Source of the DNA: Cydia pomonella
Taxonomy: Eukaryota > Arthropoda > Insecta > Lepidoptera > Tortricidae
Direction of reading: 5' to 3'
Length of the DNA stretch: 64,000 nt
Assembly (NCBI RefSeq): GCF_033807575.1
Contig: NC_084704.1
Coordinates: forward strand, 35,565,968 to 35,629,967
How positions within the stretch are numbered: position 1 is the first letter of the stretch; every line of letters begins with the position of its first letter. Below, piece by piece: positions 1-11,461 of the stretch. A program made the position numbers and the translations under genes. The notes under the pieces were generated by a model. The model was not told where the DNA came from. It saw only the letters and a program-made list of their open reading frames with translations, and did not search any database.

Positions 1-714
1 ACAAACTCGAATAACTATAAGAGGCATGGCACACTGCGTCCAACTCCGACGCAGCCGGACGGGATGGCGCTATAATACACGCATAGCGTTGTCTTGCTCA
101 AACTTCGGAGCGACATGCGAATCGGACACACCGTCCCATACCATGCCCCTAAAAGTTGTCCGCTCAAAATTGTCCGCACGGGAATTGTGCTGCGAGTGAC
201 TTGTCCTGTGCGCAGCTTGACAGCATCAAATATTGTAACACCACGCAACATGTTTGACATATTTCATTTTATTTTATATTTTCATTTTAGCCAATCAAAA
301 CTTTTAGTTTGACATCAGTTTGTTGTTGCGGGAAATTGTGTATAGCGTAATAATATTCAAACCTGCGAGCAGGGTATATTCTCGCTATTCTATTTGTTTT
401 CTCGCTAGGAAATGCACGTACTTCCTTTGTTGTTTTTATTTTTTATTATATTTGTTTGATATTTAGAATTTATTCTAGAAACATTCTAGAGCTTTCTAGT
501 ATTATCTTAGAGAGATTCTAGTATTTTTTATAAAATTGTTTTTTTTGTAGGACGATATTTTGTGAAATGTTTAGTATTAAATTTGATCTATGAATTATAT
601 TCATTAGTATTATATTATATGGAATAAAATATTTACATCAATAAATTGCTCTGATAATTAGCTTAAGATAATTATATGTAATACTGTCTTACTATTCATA
701 TATTCAATTTCAAA
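1..714. other. no gene recognised; GC-rich patch then AT-rich DNA
   Basis: 1-260 is GC-rich compared with its surroundings and open in two short overlapping frames on opposite strands, neither resembling a known protein. Repeated AGCGACA/TTGTCCGC words suggest an old repeat. 260-714 is AT-rich with TTCTAGA-type short repeats near 470-535. Confidence 0.4.
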
Positions 715-752
715 TTCAATAAAGTATATTTGAACTTGAACTTGAACTATCT
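715..752 (+). mobile_element. LINE-type 3' tail with TTGAAC repeats
   Basis: AATAAAGTATATTTGAACTTGAACTTGAAC: a polyadenylation-signal-like AATAAA followed by short TTGAAC reiterations, the kind of simple tail left by target-primed retrotransposons. Nothing else of the element is recognisable. Confidence 0.35.
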
Positions 753-1200
753 GAAATGATCATTTCGATAACTTTAAATGTTGACCCAAAGGTACGTTGA
801 CAAACTAAAACAAATTATCTCCAAAATATTTTCCATTAACTTATACAGGCTGTCAGGCCTATCATGGGGCTTTAAATGCAGGAACACTACACTGAGCTAG
901 TAGAACCGAGCCCTATATAATACTGTATACTTTTATTATGAGACCGCGAAAAAAATATAGGCTTTTTCATACCCCATATTACAAGTTCCTTGATTTATCG
1001 AACGACTTGATTTAACAAATGCAAACGTTTGTTAAAAACGACAAAAATTTGTATGCTACTTATTGGCAAAAATTATTTTTGGTACAAGCTTTTATCTCTG
1101 ACTGTACTTGTATTTCCACAGGTAACTAATACTCATCGAGAAAAATCTAAAAACCTAAACACAATTAGGTTGCGTTGTTTTATCACAGAGTTCCTATAGC

Positions 1201-1460
1201 TACCTCCTGTCTCCATCATCAGATCAGCTTGATGGTACCATAATATTGCATTGTCACCCGACTTACATCTGTATGCAAATTTTCAGCTTCATCGGAAACC
1301 GGGAAGTGGGTCAAATTTAACTTGCATGATTTGACTCGTACATACATTGCAAGATAATAAAAATTTTGAAAAAATGTCAACGTATTTCGTGCTAACCTGT
1401 ACCTATACGTAAGATCCGGGTTTTGAACCAGTAACCTCCGGTCACGGACCCCAGGTTCGT
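1201..1460 (+). repeat. dispersed repeat with CATCATCAGATCAGCTTGAT head (empty site for the 32280 MITE)
   Basis: Contains TCTCCATCATCAGATCAGCT, GATGGTACCATAATATTGCA, CACCCGACTTACATCTGTAT and GGGAAGTGGGTCAAATTTAA. The same GATGGTA..ATAATATTGCA..CCCGACTTAC order occurs at 32274-32450, where a MITE interrupts it at the TA. No coding frame. Confidence 0.6.
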
Positions 1461-1469
1461 ATAAAGTAG

Positions 1470-2256
1470 GTTTAGTAAATGTAAAGAAAGCCTCTAGACT
1501 GGAAAATTTTGCATCTATTATCCTAACAATTCATTTTAGGATGCTTTTGCTCCGTTCTCACACTTCCTACTAGTACAATTAATGGTTTCCGTCGTACGAA
1601 CTCCACATTTTTTAACAAAAGTTTGGGCTACTTTAGAATGAATGTACATTGTGAAGTTTGAAACGAAATATTTAATATAATTTACTACGCACGTTTATTT
1701 ATAGTTCTATAAGCAATCGTGCGTAATTCTATAGCAGACACTTTTCCAATTATAATGTGAATTTAAAATTAATTTGTACAGAAGCTTAACGGAACTGGTT
1801 TACCCAATATACCGGTAGATGGCGCTGTTACGGCCGGCCAAAATCCTACAACTCGCGAACGTTTGTTTATCGTGTAATCCATAAGGCGTTAAACTTGTTT
1901 TGTATTTTTGAGACATTGCGTGTAGGTGACACTGTTCTGTAGATATATATCAGTTTTGGTGCATTGTGGCCAATGTGGGAACATTGGCTGTTATAAAAAA
2001 TTATGTAACATCTACAACAACTAATTACTATCATGTCACACGATGTTGTATAACATTTTAAAACAGTCAATATGGGGACTGGGTGTACCATTTATAATTA
2101 AACTCGGTGTTTAGTGGTTACACTTTGCAGAAAAAGCAATAAATACGATAACTTTCTAACGAAGCCTAAGCTGAAATTAACTAGAACATTATACTTTCAT
2201 ATTTATAACGAAACTTTACTTTGTCAAAAAAATAAACAAATTAATCATCACCTAGC
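1470..2256. other. no gene or repeat recognised
   Basis: AT-rich sequence with stop codons in all frames at short intervals. Only short open frames, none with recognisable content. Confidence 0.4.
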
Positions 2257-2702
2257 TTACAAGGAAAGGTACCCAACTGTCCGGTTCCAATTTGATTTAT
2301 ATTTATATATGTTATACTCGTAGTATAGAGTAGTCTAACATAACAGACACGTATTTTTTTTAGCTGCCCAAACTCAACCTATTAGGAGAAATTGTCCTCC
2401 AATTTACTAAAAAATTACTAAACCTTCTAACTCCTATAGAAAGTGATGCTCAAGCAACTTGCTAGTTACTGCCTACTGGCTGGTTTGAGTATATGTTTGA
2501 GAGCAGGAAAAAAAATGAACACGTGTTTTGTTATATCGCCAGAAACTCATTTTTTCCTAAAAAAATCGACGTTCGAAGTTTCTCCCAATAGGTTGAGTTT
2601 GGGCAGCTAAAAAAAATACGTGTATATTATTTTAGACTACTCTATAACATATATAAATATAAATCAAATCGGTACCGGGCAGTTGGGTACCTTTCCTTGT
2701 TA
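2257..2702. mobile_element. ~446-bp element with ~130-bp terminal inverted repeats
   Basis: 2257-2391 and 2579-2702 are inverted copies: TACAAGGAAAGGTACCCAAC at the left is mirrored by GTTGGGTACCTTTCCTTGT at the right, and the inner borders AGCTGCCCAAACTCAACCTA / TAGGTTGAGTTTGGGCAGCT also match. The ~190-bp centre has no coding frame. A foldback-type non-autonomous DNA element. Confidence 0.8.
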
Positions 2703-3136
2703 GAGTAATATAACAACAACATTACACTTAATAAAAGGCGAACTAAGCCTACCTCTCGTAACTTCAATTTGTCTTCAAATCTTCCCTGTATGCAACAACG
2801 AAATCCACTACCGCTCCGTATTCTGATACGAGTGGCTTACAGATATAATTGCCTGCTAGTTTCTGTGTAGTTTTACCATTTTATTAACATAATATACCTA
2901 CATGTAGTTGCCTATTTATAAAGTAACGTATGGCTTGTAGCTAAGCCTGTCTCACGCTAACAACGAACTTGAATAACAAGACGCTCTTATATGACACATA
3001 ATGCAGTATAACTTGTCTCAGAAGTCCATATTTAAAGGACTGTGCCAGTTTTTAATTCTACTTATCTACTTCTAACACCTTTTTTTCATCAGACTCGACT
3101 TTCAAAAAAAGCTCAGGTCTAAGAAGTTAGGAGGGT

Positions 3137-3246
3137 AGGGCCTACCGCGAACCACGTTCGACGTGTTGCCTCTCTGTCGCATTTGTAAATTCGTACGTAA
3201 GCGTGACAGGAAGGCAACGCGTCGAACGTGGTTCGCGGTAAGCCCT
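3137..3246. mobile_element. 110-bp palindromic MITE (AGGGCCTACCGCGAACCACG ends)
   Basis: The left AGGGCCTACCGCGAACCACG is matched by CGTGGTTCGCGGTAAGCCCT at the right; inverted arms are ~45 bp around a short spacer. A half copy (right arm, GTCGAACGTGGTTCGCGGTA) is embedded in the element at 19546-19835. Confidence 0.8.
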
Positions 3247-3574
3247 CTGATTCTATACTTCGATTGATTTGTAGATGGTCCATCAGTAAAGCTGTTCTCT
3301 TTGCTGGAAATAGTGATATAACTGAGAAACTATCCACAGCTGCGGTGGCAGCATGGTTCCATTTTTCACTTGTCACTATGCCCGTCACCTTCGCACTTAC
3401 ATACTTGTTAGAACGTGACAGACATAGTGACAAATGATAAAGAGCCGAGCATCTTAGCCCTACTAAGTTAAATGCTAAAAAGCAAGAGACCGAAACCCCG
3501 GATTGACGATGGTCAGTGACAAACAGCGAGAATTAGCGACACATTATCGTGAACCTATCCCGAACAGTATCAGA

Positions 3575-3721
3575 ACCCCTAGTATAAATTTATTCGATAG
3601 CGTGACGTGACGTACGCAATTGCGTTAAGTCTCATTTTGTATGGGTTTTAGAAACAGCGCGCGTTTTGGAAACTCAAAATCCCATACAAAACTCGCTATC
3701 GAATAAATTTACACTAGGGGT
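3575..3721. mobile_element. MITE family C, internally deleted copy
   Basis: Ends ACCCCTAGTATAAATTTATT and AATAAATTTACACTAGGGGT are inverted. The core (ATTTTGTATGGG .. CCCATACAAA) matches the longer copy at 42350-42535, which keeps both arms to AACGCAAACGCGTACGTCAC; here the right arm lacks that section. Confidence 0.8.
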
Positions 3722-3949
3722 ACAGGAAACCGATTCGCGGAAGAATGTTTGTAGCAATATTAGTGGAATAAGGACGTACGCAGGTGGGGGTAAGCCCGGC
3801 TGAGCACTCACAGCGATATATCATGGCCGTCGCGGTAACTTCGTCATGAAATAGTGTAGGGTAATGGATGACGCTGCCAAGTGGCTTTGTTCTTATGACA
3901 ATATATTTAGGTGCGTACATTTTAAATTGAGTACGCTTGAGGACAGTTT

Positions 3950-4746
3950 TTTTTTTATACTACGTCGGTGGCAAACAAGCTTACGGCCCGCCTGATGGTA
4001 AGCAGTTTCCGTAGCCTATGTACGCCTGCAACTCCATAGAAGTTACATGCGCGTTGCCGACCCTAACACCCCTCCCCCCCTCGTTGAGCTCTGGCAACCT
4101 TACTCACCGGCAGGAGCACAACACTATGAGTAGGGTCTAGTGTTATTTGGCTGCGGTTTTCTGTAAGGTGGAGGTACTACCCCAGTTGGGCTCTGCTCTA
4201 GATCTGGAATGACATCCGCTGTGCTGTGCCCTACCACACAAAGCAAGATGACATTCACAATGCCCATACCTCTCTTGTGGACGTAGTTTAAGGACGTACC
4301 CGGGTCCAAGACAGTGATAATGGGCACGTGTGTTATAGCCTCCCGTTGAGGGGGCCAAGTCAAGATGACATAGACAAAGGCCAATCGAAAACCCGGGTAT
4401 ATCCTTAAACTACGAGAATCCAAAACGAAGGTATGGGCACTGTAAATGTCATCTCGCTCTGTGTGGTAGGGCACAGCACAGCGGATGTCATTCCAGGTCT
4501 AGAGCAGAGCCTAACTGGGGAAGTACCTCCACCTTACAAGAAATCGAAGCCAAATAACACTAGACCCTACTCGTAGTGTTGTGTTTCTGCCAGTGAGTAA
4601 GGTTGCCAGAGTTCAATGAGAGTGTGGAGTGTCAGGGTCGGCAACGCGCATATATCTCCTCTGGAGTTGCAGGCGTCCATAGGCTACGGAGACTGCTTAT
4701 CATCAGACGGGCCGTATGCATTTTGCCACCGACGTAGTATTAAAAA
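3950..4746. repeat. foldback: two head-to-head copies of a LINE-like 3' end (356-bp arms, 85-bp spacer)
   Basis: Left arm 3950-4305 and right arm 4391-4746 are inverted copies placed symmetrically about one centre. Each arm runs from CCCGGGT near the centre out to GCCACCGACGTAGTAT plus an A-run at the outside, the same oriented unit found singly at 13350-13462, 17581-17925, 36285-36582 and 47155-47408. Read outwards, each arm keeps an open frame with RGMG/GMG..VNVI.LCVVGHSTADVI and ends NNTRPYS-stop. The left-arm frame (minus strand, stop near 4137) also continues through the spacer. The A-tailed ends point to a non-LTR retrotransposon terminus; the protein family was not identified. Confidence 0.75.
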
Positions 4747-4993
4747 AATATATTTACACTCCACAATAAGCTGTAGTATTTTATATGTACAATGTATTTA
4801 CATTTACCTACATAAAAAACGCCAGTTCTTATTTCTTTTAAATTAACCTAAACAACAACTTAGAAAAGTTAAGATAAATTGGACGTAATGACAATTTTTT
4901 TGTCTATACTTATTCATAAAACCGAATGAAACGTGGCAAACAAAGTTTTGTCTCATTCTAACAAAAATGAATGTCAAATAACAGATAAGGATT

Positions 4994-5210
4994 AAGGGCC
5001 GGTACAGACGGACTGCAACTCGACTGCAACTTGTATGGGAACTGCATGCCGACTGCACTCCAACTGCAACGTCGACGTGCAGTTCCCATACAAGTTGCAG
5101 TCGAGTTGCAGTCCGTCTGTACCGGCCCTAACTGCACTCCAACTGCAACGTCGACGTGCAGTTCCCATACAAGTTGCAGTCGAGTTGCAGTCCGTCTGTA
5201 CCGGCCCTAA
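4994..5210. mobile_element. palindromic MITE with an exact 79-bp tandem duplication of its right half
   Basis: Arms 4999-5046 and 5079-5126 pair (CCGGTACAGACGGACTGCAA / TTGCAGTCCGTCTGTACCGG). The segment 5052-5130, covering loop and right arm, is repeated without a mismatch at 5131-5209. Outer ends AAGGGCCGG / CCGGCCCTAA. Confidence 0.9.
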
Positions 5211-6798
5211 CTATAAGTGATTGTTAAGTGTTTATGAATAACGCCATTTTAGTCTTTATGACAGTATTCTGCAAATATATTTACACAAAGTTAAAACCAA
5301 TCGAAATAACACTCACAAACGCCAAATTTACTGAAACGTCCAACGTTCTCGGAATCCTAAAAATGGCGGGTTCTATTTAAAGGGCTTCCTAATTAATTGA
5401 TCTGAGGCGCGGAAATTGCCAGCCACCCTTCCCTTCAGTGTGTCTGTGGCCTTCATTTACAATTCCACTCCTAACTTCACCAACCACCTATCATTATTCC
5501 AATACCACTGTAAAATCAACCTTAAATGATACAAAATAAAGTTCAAAGTAACAAAATGGCTTGAAACTATGTAAGTTATTTGAGAAATTATTCGTGAAAT
5601 GGTTGAAGCGAAAGGATGCAATTTACGCAATATAATTGCGCGATTTACAAATAATTTCGATTCTCGGAGTTAGAATGTTTCAGTTGTATATTTAATTATG
5701 TCTAGTTATTTTATGATTTCAATTTTCGCAATTATTACATACTCTAAAGAATATTATTTGTTCTAACAAGTGACGTCACATAATTATTTGTGTGGCATAA
5801 GTAGCATGACATAAAAATGGTTTAGGTTAGATCAGAACTTCGACCCCCAGTTGAAAAAATGCCTAGCAAAAAATTGGTTCAGGTAAGGTTTGCACTGCGG
5901 AATCGAAAACCCTAAAAAAATAGGTTGGGTTGGGTTAAATGGGATGATAATCTGTACTTAATTATATGGCCTGCTATAAATTATAATTATACTCGTTATA
6001 AAAATTATGTAAGACATTTCATTTAATTTAATTTTTATTTTATTTAATTTTTTATTTAATGTAATTGTATGATGTGTAAATAAATAATGTATATGGAAAT
6101 GATTTTCTGGATTAAATTTCATTCATTCATTCATTACGTTATCATTAAATTAAATATGGCATAAGATATTATACAATATGTCTATTTATACTTATGCAAA
6201 AATATAACATAACAAAAGTCATAAAACCAGCCTATAAACTACTTAAAAATTATATAAAAATAGGCATTATATCAATGCCAGTTTAGATGACATCACAATA
6301 TAACAAAAGGAACTTATAATAAAAATTAAATTATAACTTACATATAATAATATATTTAATGGCATTATAATAAATGTATGATATTTTTTATTTATTTTAT
6401 CATCACACACCCAAATAAAAGTCGTCAATTATTTATAAAAGTAAGAAAGCATATTTATTGGCCCTAAATTAAGTACCCTTTGATTTTTTTACAACACAAA
6501 CATTCTTAATACCTACATACCGTCTCCAGATTTAAAATAATCAAATGTTTAAAAGGTGTCTTCCGTAAAAACAACACGAATGTATTTATACCAAATTCTA
6601 GAACATTCTAGAACAGACACGGAAACGGTAGGTAGTCGGCGATAATATTTATCTTAATTACGTAAACGTGAGTTTATCACCTGAAGTTAGCTGCGGTGCC
6701 ATTACCGTGGGCTTATTCTGACGGTAAGCACCAGAGACCGGAATTTTAGTGGCATTTTTGATTTGTCATTATGACTTATCGACTTCAAATATACAATA
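5211..6798. other. AT-rich, no gene recognised
   Basis: Contains an ATTCATTCATTCATT microsatellite (6120-6135) preceded by AATAAATAATGTATATGGAA, probably another LINE tail, and GGTTGGGTTGGGTT near 5932. No coding frame with recognisable content. Confidence 0.4.
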
Positions 6799-7379
6799 CA
6801 GTGTGTCCCTAGCCATTGGACAAAACCGAAATGTACATATGCATTAGGGTATTTAGAACCAGTGTACAAAGTATCATAACAACCGGTGTAGCGGTTTCGA
6901 AGAAATTAACAAATTACCATTTTTTACTTTGGAGCAGCCTGCATGTGTTAGTAGCTCCTAAGGTAATATCGTCAAAGAATAGTATGGTACCTTTTTCGAC
7001 CTTTTTGATTATCTTTTTTATTTATAAATAAAATAAAAATAAAATAAAATAAAATAAAATATTTTTATTTCAGAACCATAAGAATTCCATAAAACATTGT
7101 TAGTACCATCGTTATAGCTAGGGGTTATTATGACACTAATAAGCTTCTGTATTTTGAAAAATGTCATCATTATCAAATATTTAGAACAAATTGTCAAAAA
7201 GACTGCCAAAGATTAACACAGTATGTGTCTTTTTGTTGTCGATTATTGCAACTAACTTTTGTTCGAAAAAAAAATTATCTTTTGTTGTAATTAAAAAAAT
7301 ATTAACATCAGAGCATTCCTGAGAAGTCACCCTACGTGGGATTTCAGGGTTTGTCCAATGGCTAAGGTCACCCTGTATA
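6799..7379. mobile_element. DNA-transposon-derived element with GTCC..CCATTGGACAAA ends, copy 1
   Basis: Left GTGTCCCTAGCCATTGGACA and right TTTGTCCAATGGCTAAGGTC are imperfect terminal inverted repeats. A (TAAAA)n-type run at 7020-7062 lies in the middle and is absent from the copy at 62209-62681. No transposase frame. Confidence 0.75.
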
Positions 7380-7595
7380 TCGATATAATATAAGACACAA
7401 CATATTAAAAAGTTAATAGTTAATGGATATTTCATTGTACAAAAAGTTATTTAAAACCAGATATGGAAAAAAAATATCACTAGATTTTTTTTTTAATAAA
7501 AAAAATGGAACACTTGTTAGCACTAAAACAGACTTTGAATATGGAAAGGAAAAAACACGGAACTGAAGTAATTAAACTTGAATTTGATTGTGACA

Positions 7596-7740
7596 ACTCT
7601 GGCCTAGTGGGATGACCCTGCCTATGAACCCGATGGTCCCGGGTTCAAATCCTGGTAAGGGGACTTATTCGTGTGTTGAGCACGGATGACGGACGGCTTA
7701 TTGAGCTTACTGTTTATCTATTTATTTATAAACTTTTCAT
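7596..7740 (+). repeat. SINE family 1, internally deleted copy
   Basis: The tRNA-like head CTCTGGCCTAGTGGGATGAC .. CCGGGTTCAAATCCTGGTAA is followed directly by GGCTTATTGAGCTTACTGT, so the middle ~90 bp are lost. It ends in a TTTATTTATAAA-type tail. Confidence 0.75.
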
Positions 7741-8417
7741 TGTTTTAATTGCATTTGTCTATTTCACATTTTATATCACTCGATAGTTATCTGCAAGATA
7801 TCGCTTTTTAGTGATGAGACCGCTTGTTATCTACCCCTACTTTTAATATTCTTTAGAGTCAATGGTAAAATGATAAATGTAAATTTTTACTTTAAATTAA
7901 ATTAGAAAATAGTCCCTTTGAAGTTAAAGCCGTTTTTCATAAATACTCTAAGGTAAACTTCAATCTCTTATTGTTTTGATGTAGTAAATTCTGGTCTGGA
8001 AATCAAAATTCACTAAGAATAAGACCTGTTTAGCCTAATTTAATTTTCACCATACCATATCGTAAAATCTATTTGTAGAATTTGCATTTTATAGAACGCG
8101 AATACAAACAAACACATATTTTCCCTCTCAATGTTGAAATATTACTTATTTTCCACCAAAAACCAAGTATTTTCCCAAGAACCCAAAGAAAAACAAAACC
8201 ATTGTCGCAAGCTTATTCTGATATATCTGTACTCTCGCCAGAATACGCTACCTGGATGATAATGTATGCAAATTACCTTTAACTTGAGCGCAGCCTGCGA
8301 GCGCTGTATCAAACTTGTTATTTGTGTGTTTTAAGTTATGTGATGATTTACGTGCGCCGGATTACAGAATAAGGACACAGGGACGAGCGTATTGGCGAGT
8401 AAATAGTAAAAAAATAC

Positions 8418-8555
8418 TTAGCGCCACTTGCACCATTCCACTAACGGGGTTAACCAGTTAAACCTGGAGTTGCCATGGTTACCAGTACAATTTGACAGTG
8501 GGTTACCGGTTTAACCGCTTAAAACTGGTTAGTGAGATGGTGCAAGTGGTGCTTA
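8418..8555. mobile_element. 138-bp palindromic MITE
   Basis: Left GCGCCACTTGCACCATTCCA and right TGGTGCAAGTGGTGC are inverted. The interior keeps pairing through CTAACGGGGTTAACC / AAAACTGGTTAG. It contains GTTGCCATGGTTAC, an X-box-like word that misses the consensus by one base. Confidence 0.8.
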
Positions 8556-9110
8556 GACTCTTACTAGTCAGTTTTATTTTATATTTAAACTTTAAAAATG
8601 ATTTTATACTTTAAATATTAAAGAACCTTATTATCTGATACTTATTATTTAAATAAGTACTTGACATTCCATCAAACGCTGTCATCATAATAGACGGTCT
8701 ACAACACGGCCATTCTGACGTTCCACACGTCCTCGAGGGAAAATAACTGAGAATATACATAAAGGTTACCCATCCCACACGTCTGTATATCACCGTCAGA
8801 ACACAGTTTCAGTAATAGGTTTCGACTGTAGCAGGTGTCGGCATCTTGATTTACACTTGCGCCGCCGGCGCCGAGCCTTATTAGCTGACAGACAGACGAC
8901 GAGATATTAATTAATATGAATAAAATTAGAACTATCATTTTTGTTTTGAGATTTGGTAAATGTGTGCAAGTTTTAAGACTAGGTAATTTTGAACATGAAC
9001 GTAACAATACTTATTTTTATGATTTATTATACCCTCGCGTCTAATGATGGCCTCTGTGACAAGTTCCTTCAAGAACTCCACAAAAGAAAATGCATCGTAT
9101 AAAAGAGGGA
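8556..9110. other. no gene recognised
   Basis: The only longer open frame (complement of 8699-9007) reads a basic N-terminus, a hydrophobic stretch and several Cys, but it has no recognisable motif, splice context or codon bias and is best treated as chance. Confidence 0.35.
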
Positions 9111-9175
9111 CTTAATGCCAAAAGGCATTCTCTACCAGTCAACCTTAAGGCAAAGTAGAGAGATTAGAGAATATT
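9110..9175 (-). mobile_element. LINE family D 3' end fragment
   Basis: TTAATGCCAAAAGGCATTCT then CTACCAGTCAACCTTAAGGC, the same block as 11510-11545 (attached there to a LINE ORF end), 17310-17360 (reverse) and 49018-49060. Confidence 0.55.
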
Positions 9176-9616
9176 GGAGATTTTTTTCACCGTTTTTTTA
9201 GGTACCTACATTTTACATTATTTCAGTTATATATTATAAAAAATATTTTTTTCAATTCAGTTTCCATATAATCAATAACAGTACACATCCATTCATTCAT
9301 AAATTTTTTCAAAGCTAGATATCAATATTGAGACAAAAAGTTCTATTTTTCTATGTATGTATGGGCTGAATTTGGGATTAGTTCGACAAAAAGTTTCTAA
9401 CAAAAGTAATTAAGTTTAACCAATGATGAATTGTTACACATTATCACATACAAGTTATATTTTTTCCACCGCCAGTTAAAAGTATAATCCTCCACTTTAT
9501 AATCAGCTGAATTGGAGCCGGGAATAAATAACAAATAAATAATCACTAATGAATTACGTGGATAGCTCATGGTCTATAAAATTCAGTCATATAGGCTGAA
9601 TTCAACTGATTTTTAT

Positions 9617-10095
9617 CAGGGTTCCGTAGCCAAATGGCAAAAAACCGAACCCTTATGGATTCGTCATGTCTGTCTGTCTGTCCGTCCGTATGTCACAGCC
9701 ACTTTTTTCCGAAACTATAGGAAAAAAACTAGAAATTTTGGGGTTTCCCCATAATGTAACTCATTTTTTTTTCATCAAACCCATACGTGTGGGATAGATA
9801 CCCCATATGTCTTCAAAAATGATATTGAGGTTTCTTATATCATTTTTTTCTAAACTGAAGAGTTTGCGCGAGAGACACTTCCAAAGTGGTAAAATGTATG
9901 CCCCCCCCCCCTGTAACTTCTAAAATAAGAGAATGATAAAACTAAAAAAAGTATATGATGTTCATTCATTACCATGCAAACTTCCACCGAAAATTGGTTT
10001 GAACGATATCTAGTAAGTAGTTTTTTTTTTATTACGTCATAAATGGTACGGAACCCTTCACGGGCGAGTCCGACTCGCACTGGGCCGCTTTTTTT
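9617..10095 (-). repeat. repeat family A, long copy
   Basis: AGGGTTCCGTAGCCAAATGG at the left and GTACGGAACCCTTCACGGGC / GACTCGCACTGGGCCGC at the right; it is the reverse complement of 57367-57894 over its whole length, with a C11 run where that copy has G9. Confidence 0.75.
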
Positions 10096-10639
10096 TCATT
10101 TTACTCATATTACTTATTTCACTTACCCATTCCCTCCATTATCACTAACTTATTTCTTGTTCCATACCAACAACTAACTTTTATCCCAAATAAACTTTGC
10201 GTACACAAAAACTTAACAAATACTATAGGTTGTTTATAGAAAGTTACCGATAAACAACCTGGCAGGCACGGCCCAGAGCAATCATGGCCACAATGGCTTC
10301 AAATCTGATTAATTATTCGTCTACAACTCTATTATTTATCGCTAAGCATTCATTAAATCCGTCACGGGCCGCCGCTTGCCATCGTTCGGAACAAGGGACA
10401 ATTTATACTTGTTTAGATGGTTGTCGATGTGTTTGAAGTGTTTTTGAATTAAGTCGACGGTGTTTTTCGCTGCGTTCGATGTTTTATTTGGGAAATAATT
10501 TGAATTTGTAAGTAACTGTAAATAAAAGTGAAAGCGTTCAATATTTAATTGAATATGAAAAATAAAATATTCTTACTATTGCACTTGTTGTTTTTGTATT
10601 GATAATTATTTACCTAATGATTTTAAGTTGTTTTAATGT

Positions 10640-10775
10640 AGATATTCAACGACCTTAGCTAGTAGATGTCCTGGGCTCAAATCCCGGTAAGGGCATTTAT
10701 TTGTGTATTTGTAACGGATATTTGTTGCTGGGCTATGGATGTTTTCTATATACGTATATAAAGTATAAATATTGG
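10640..10775 (+). repeat. SINE family 1, 5' part
   Basis: A degraded head with CTCAAATCCCGGTAAGGGCA, then TTATTTGTGT, GGATATTTGTTGCTGGG and ATGTTTTCTATATACGTATA. The 3' half is missing. Confidence 0.65.
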
Positions 10776-10874
10776 ACAGTTTGGAGTTCGAACAAGACTA
10801 TCCACTACCTGCTACCAAAGAGTTCTTAGTTATTTCGAGCACATGACCCTAACAACTTAGATTTTTTTTTATGG

Positions 10875-11049
10875 TGGTTGGAAATTTAGACGGAAAACAA
10901 CCTCGTGGCCGGTCTCCCAGCCGGTGGATAGACCAGGTTGCTACCCTGACTGGCTTCCTAGTAACGACTCCCATGAAGAAAGCTGAGGACAGGACAGAAT
11001 GGAGACAACTGACGACAGCGTTTCAGAACAGACACGACTTTCAGCTGTG
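10875..11049 (+). mobile_element. non-LTR retrotransposon ORF C-terminus fragment
   Basis: The + frame ending at the TGA 11047-11049 reads RGRSPSRWIDQV, KKAEDRTEWRQLTTAFQNRH and DFQL-stop. The GRPPxRWxDD ... AxDRxxWRxL order marks the C-terminus of insect LINE polymerases. It adjoins the BEL/Pao fragment 30 bp downstream without sharing its frame. Confidence 0.65.
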
Positions 11050-11080
11050 AAGGAAACTACGTGAATCTACAACAACACGA

Positions 11081-11460
11081 TTAAGGGCAGTTTTTGATGC
11101 TAGTGCGGCATCTAGTCCCGGTACATCTCTGAAAGACCTTCAACTGGTAAGTCCCGCAATCCATTCTGTCGATTCTTTTACGCTTTAGGCAGCATCGTTA
11201 CGTGGCATGCGCGGACGTAGCTAAAATGTATCGTCAGGTACTAGTGGCAGAAAATCAACGTGACCTTCACCTGATCCTTTGGCGCGACAGCCCCGACGAA
11301 CCGATACAAATTTATCGTTTAAATCGTGTCACTTACGGTATGGTGTCGGCAGCTTTCTTAAGTGTTCGTTGTTTTAAACAGTTAGCCACTGAATGCACCG
11401 ATCCCACAGATTTAGGATTAACTAGACACGAGAAGTATGTATTTTTATTTTTTATTTATT
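11081..11460 (+). mobile_element. BEL/Pao LTR retrotransposon reverse transcriptase fragment, frameshifted
   Basis: 11081-11185 reads LRAVFDASAASSPGTSLKDL and stops at TAG 11186. From 11189 a second frame continues with RQHRYVACADVAKMYRQVLV, LHLILWRDSP and RLNRVTYGMVSAAFLSVRCF. RVVFDAS, ADIxKMYRQ, LILWR and VTYG.xSA..AxRC are RT motifs of BEL/Pao elements. The copy is a short, broken internal piece with no LTR, protease or integrase nearby, and is cut by the reversed LINE that starts at 11462. Confidence 0.85.
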
Positions 11461-11461
11461 A

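Noticed and set aside
4124..4474. 116-codon - frame as a host gene
   Set aside because: Its C-terminal half recurs in the dispersed retroelement ends at 36285 and in the opposite arm, so it belongs to a repeat.
5035..5220. 61-codon + frame rich in Cys, Gln and Arg
   Set aside because: Produced by the palindromic MITE and its 79-bp tandem copy; not a protein-coding signature.
7600..7665. tRNA-like sequence with GGTTCAAATCC
   Set aside because: It is the head of SINE family 1, present in about ten copies here.
8699..9007. 102-codon - frame with hydrophobic segment as a secreted Cys-rich peptide
   Set aside because: The hydrophobic stretch is not N-terminal in a signal-peptide arrangement, no splice or polyadenylation context is evident, and composition is like the flanks.
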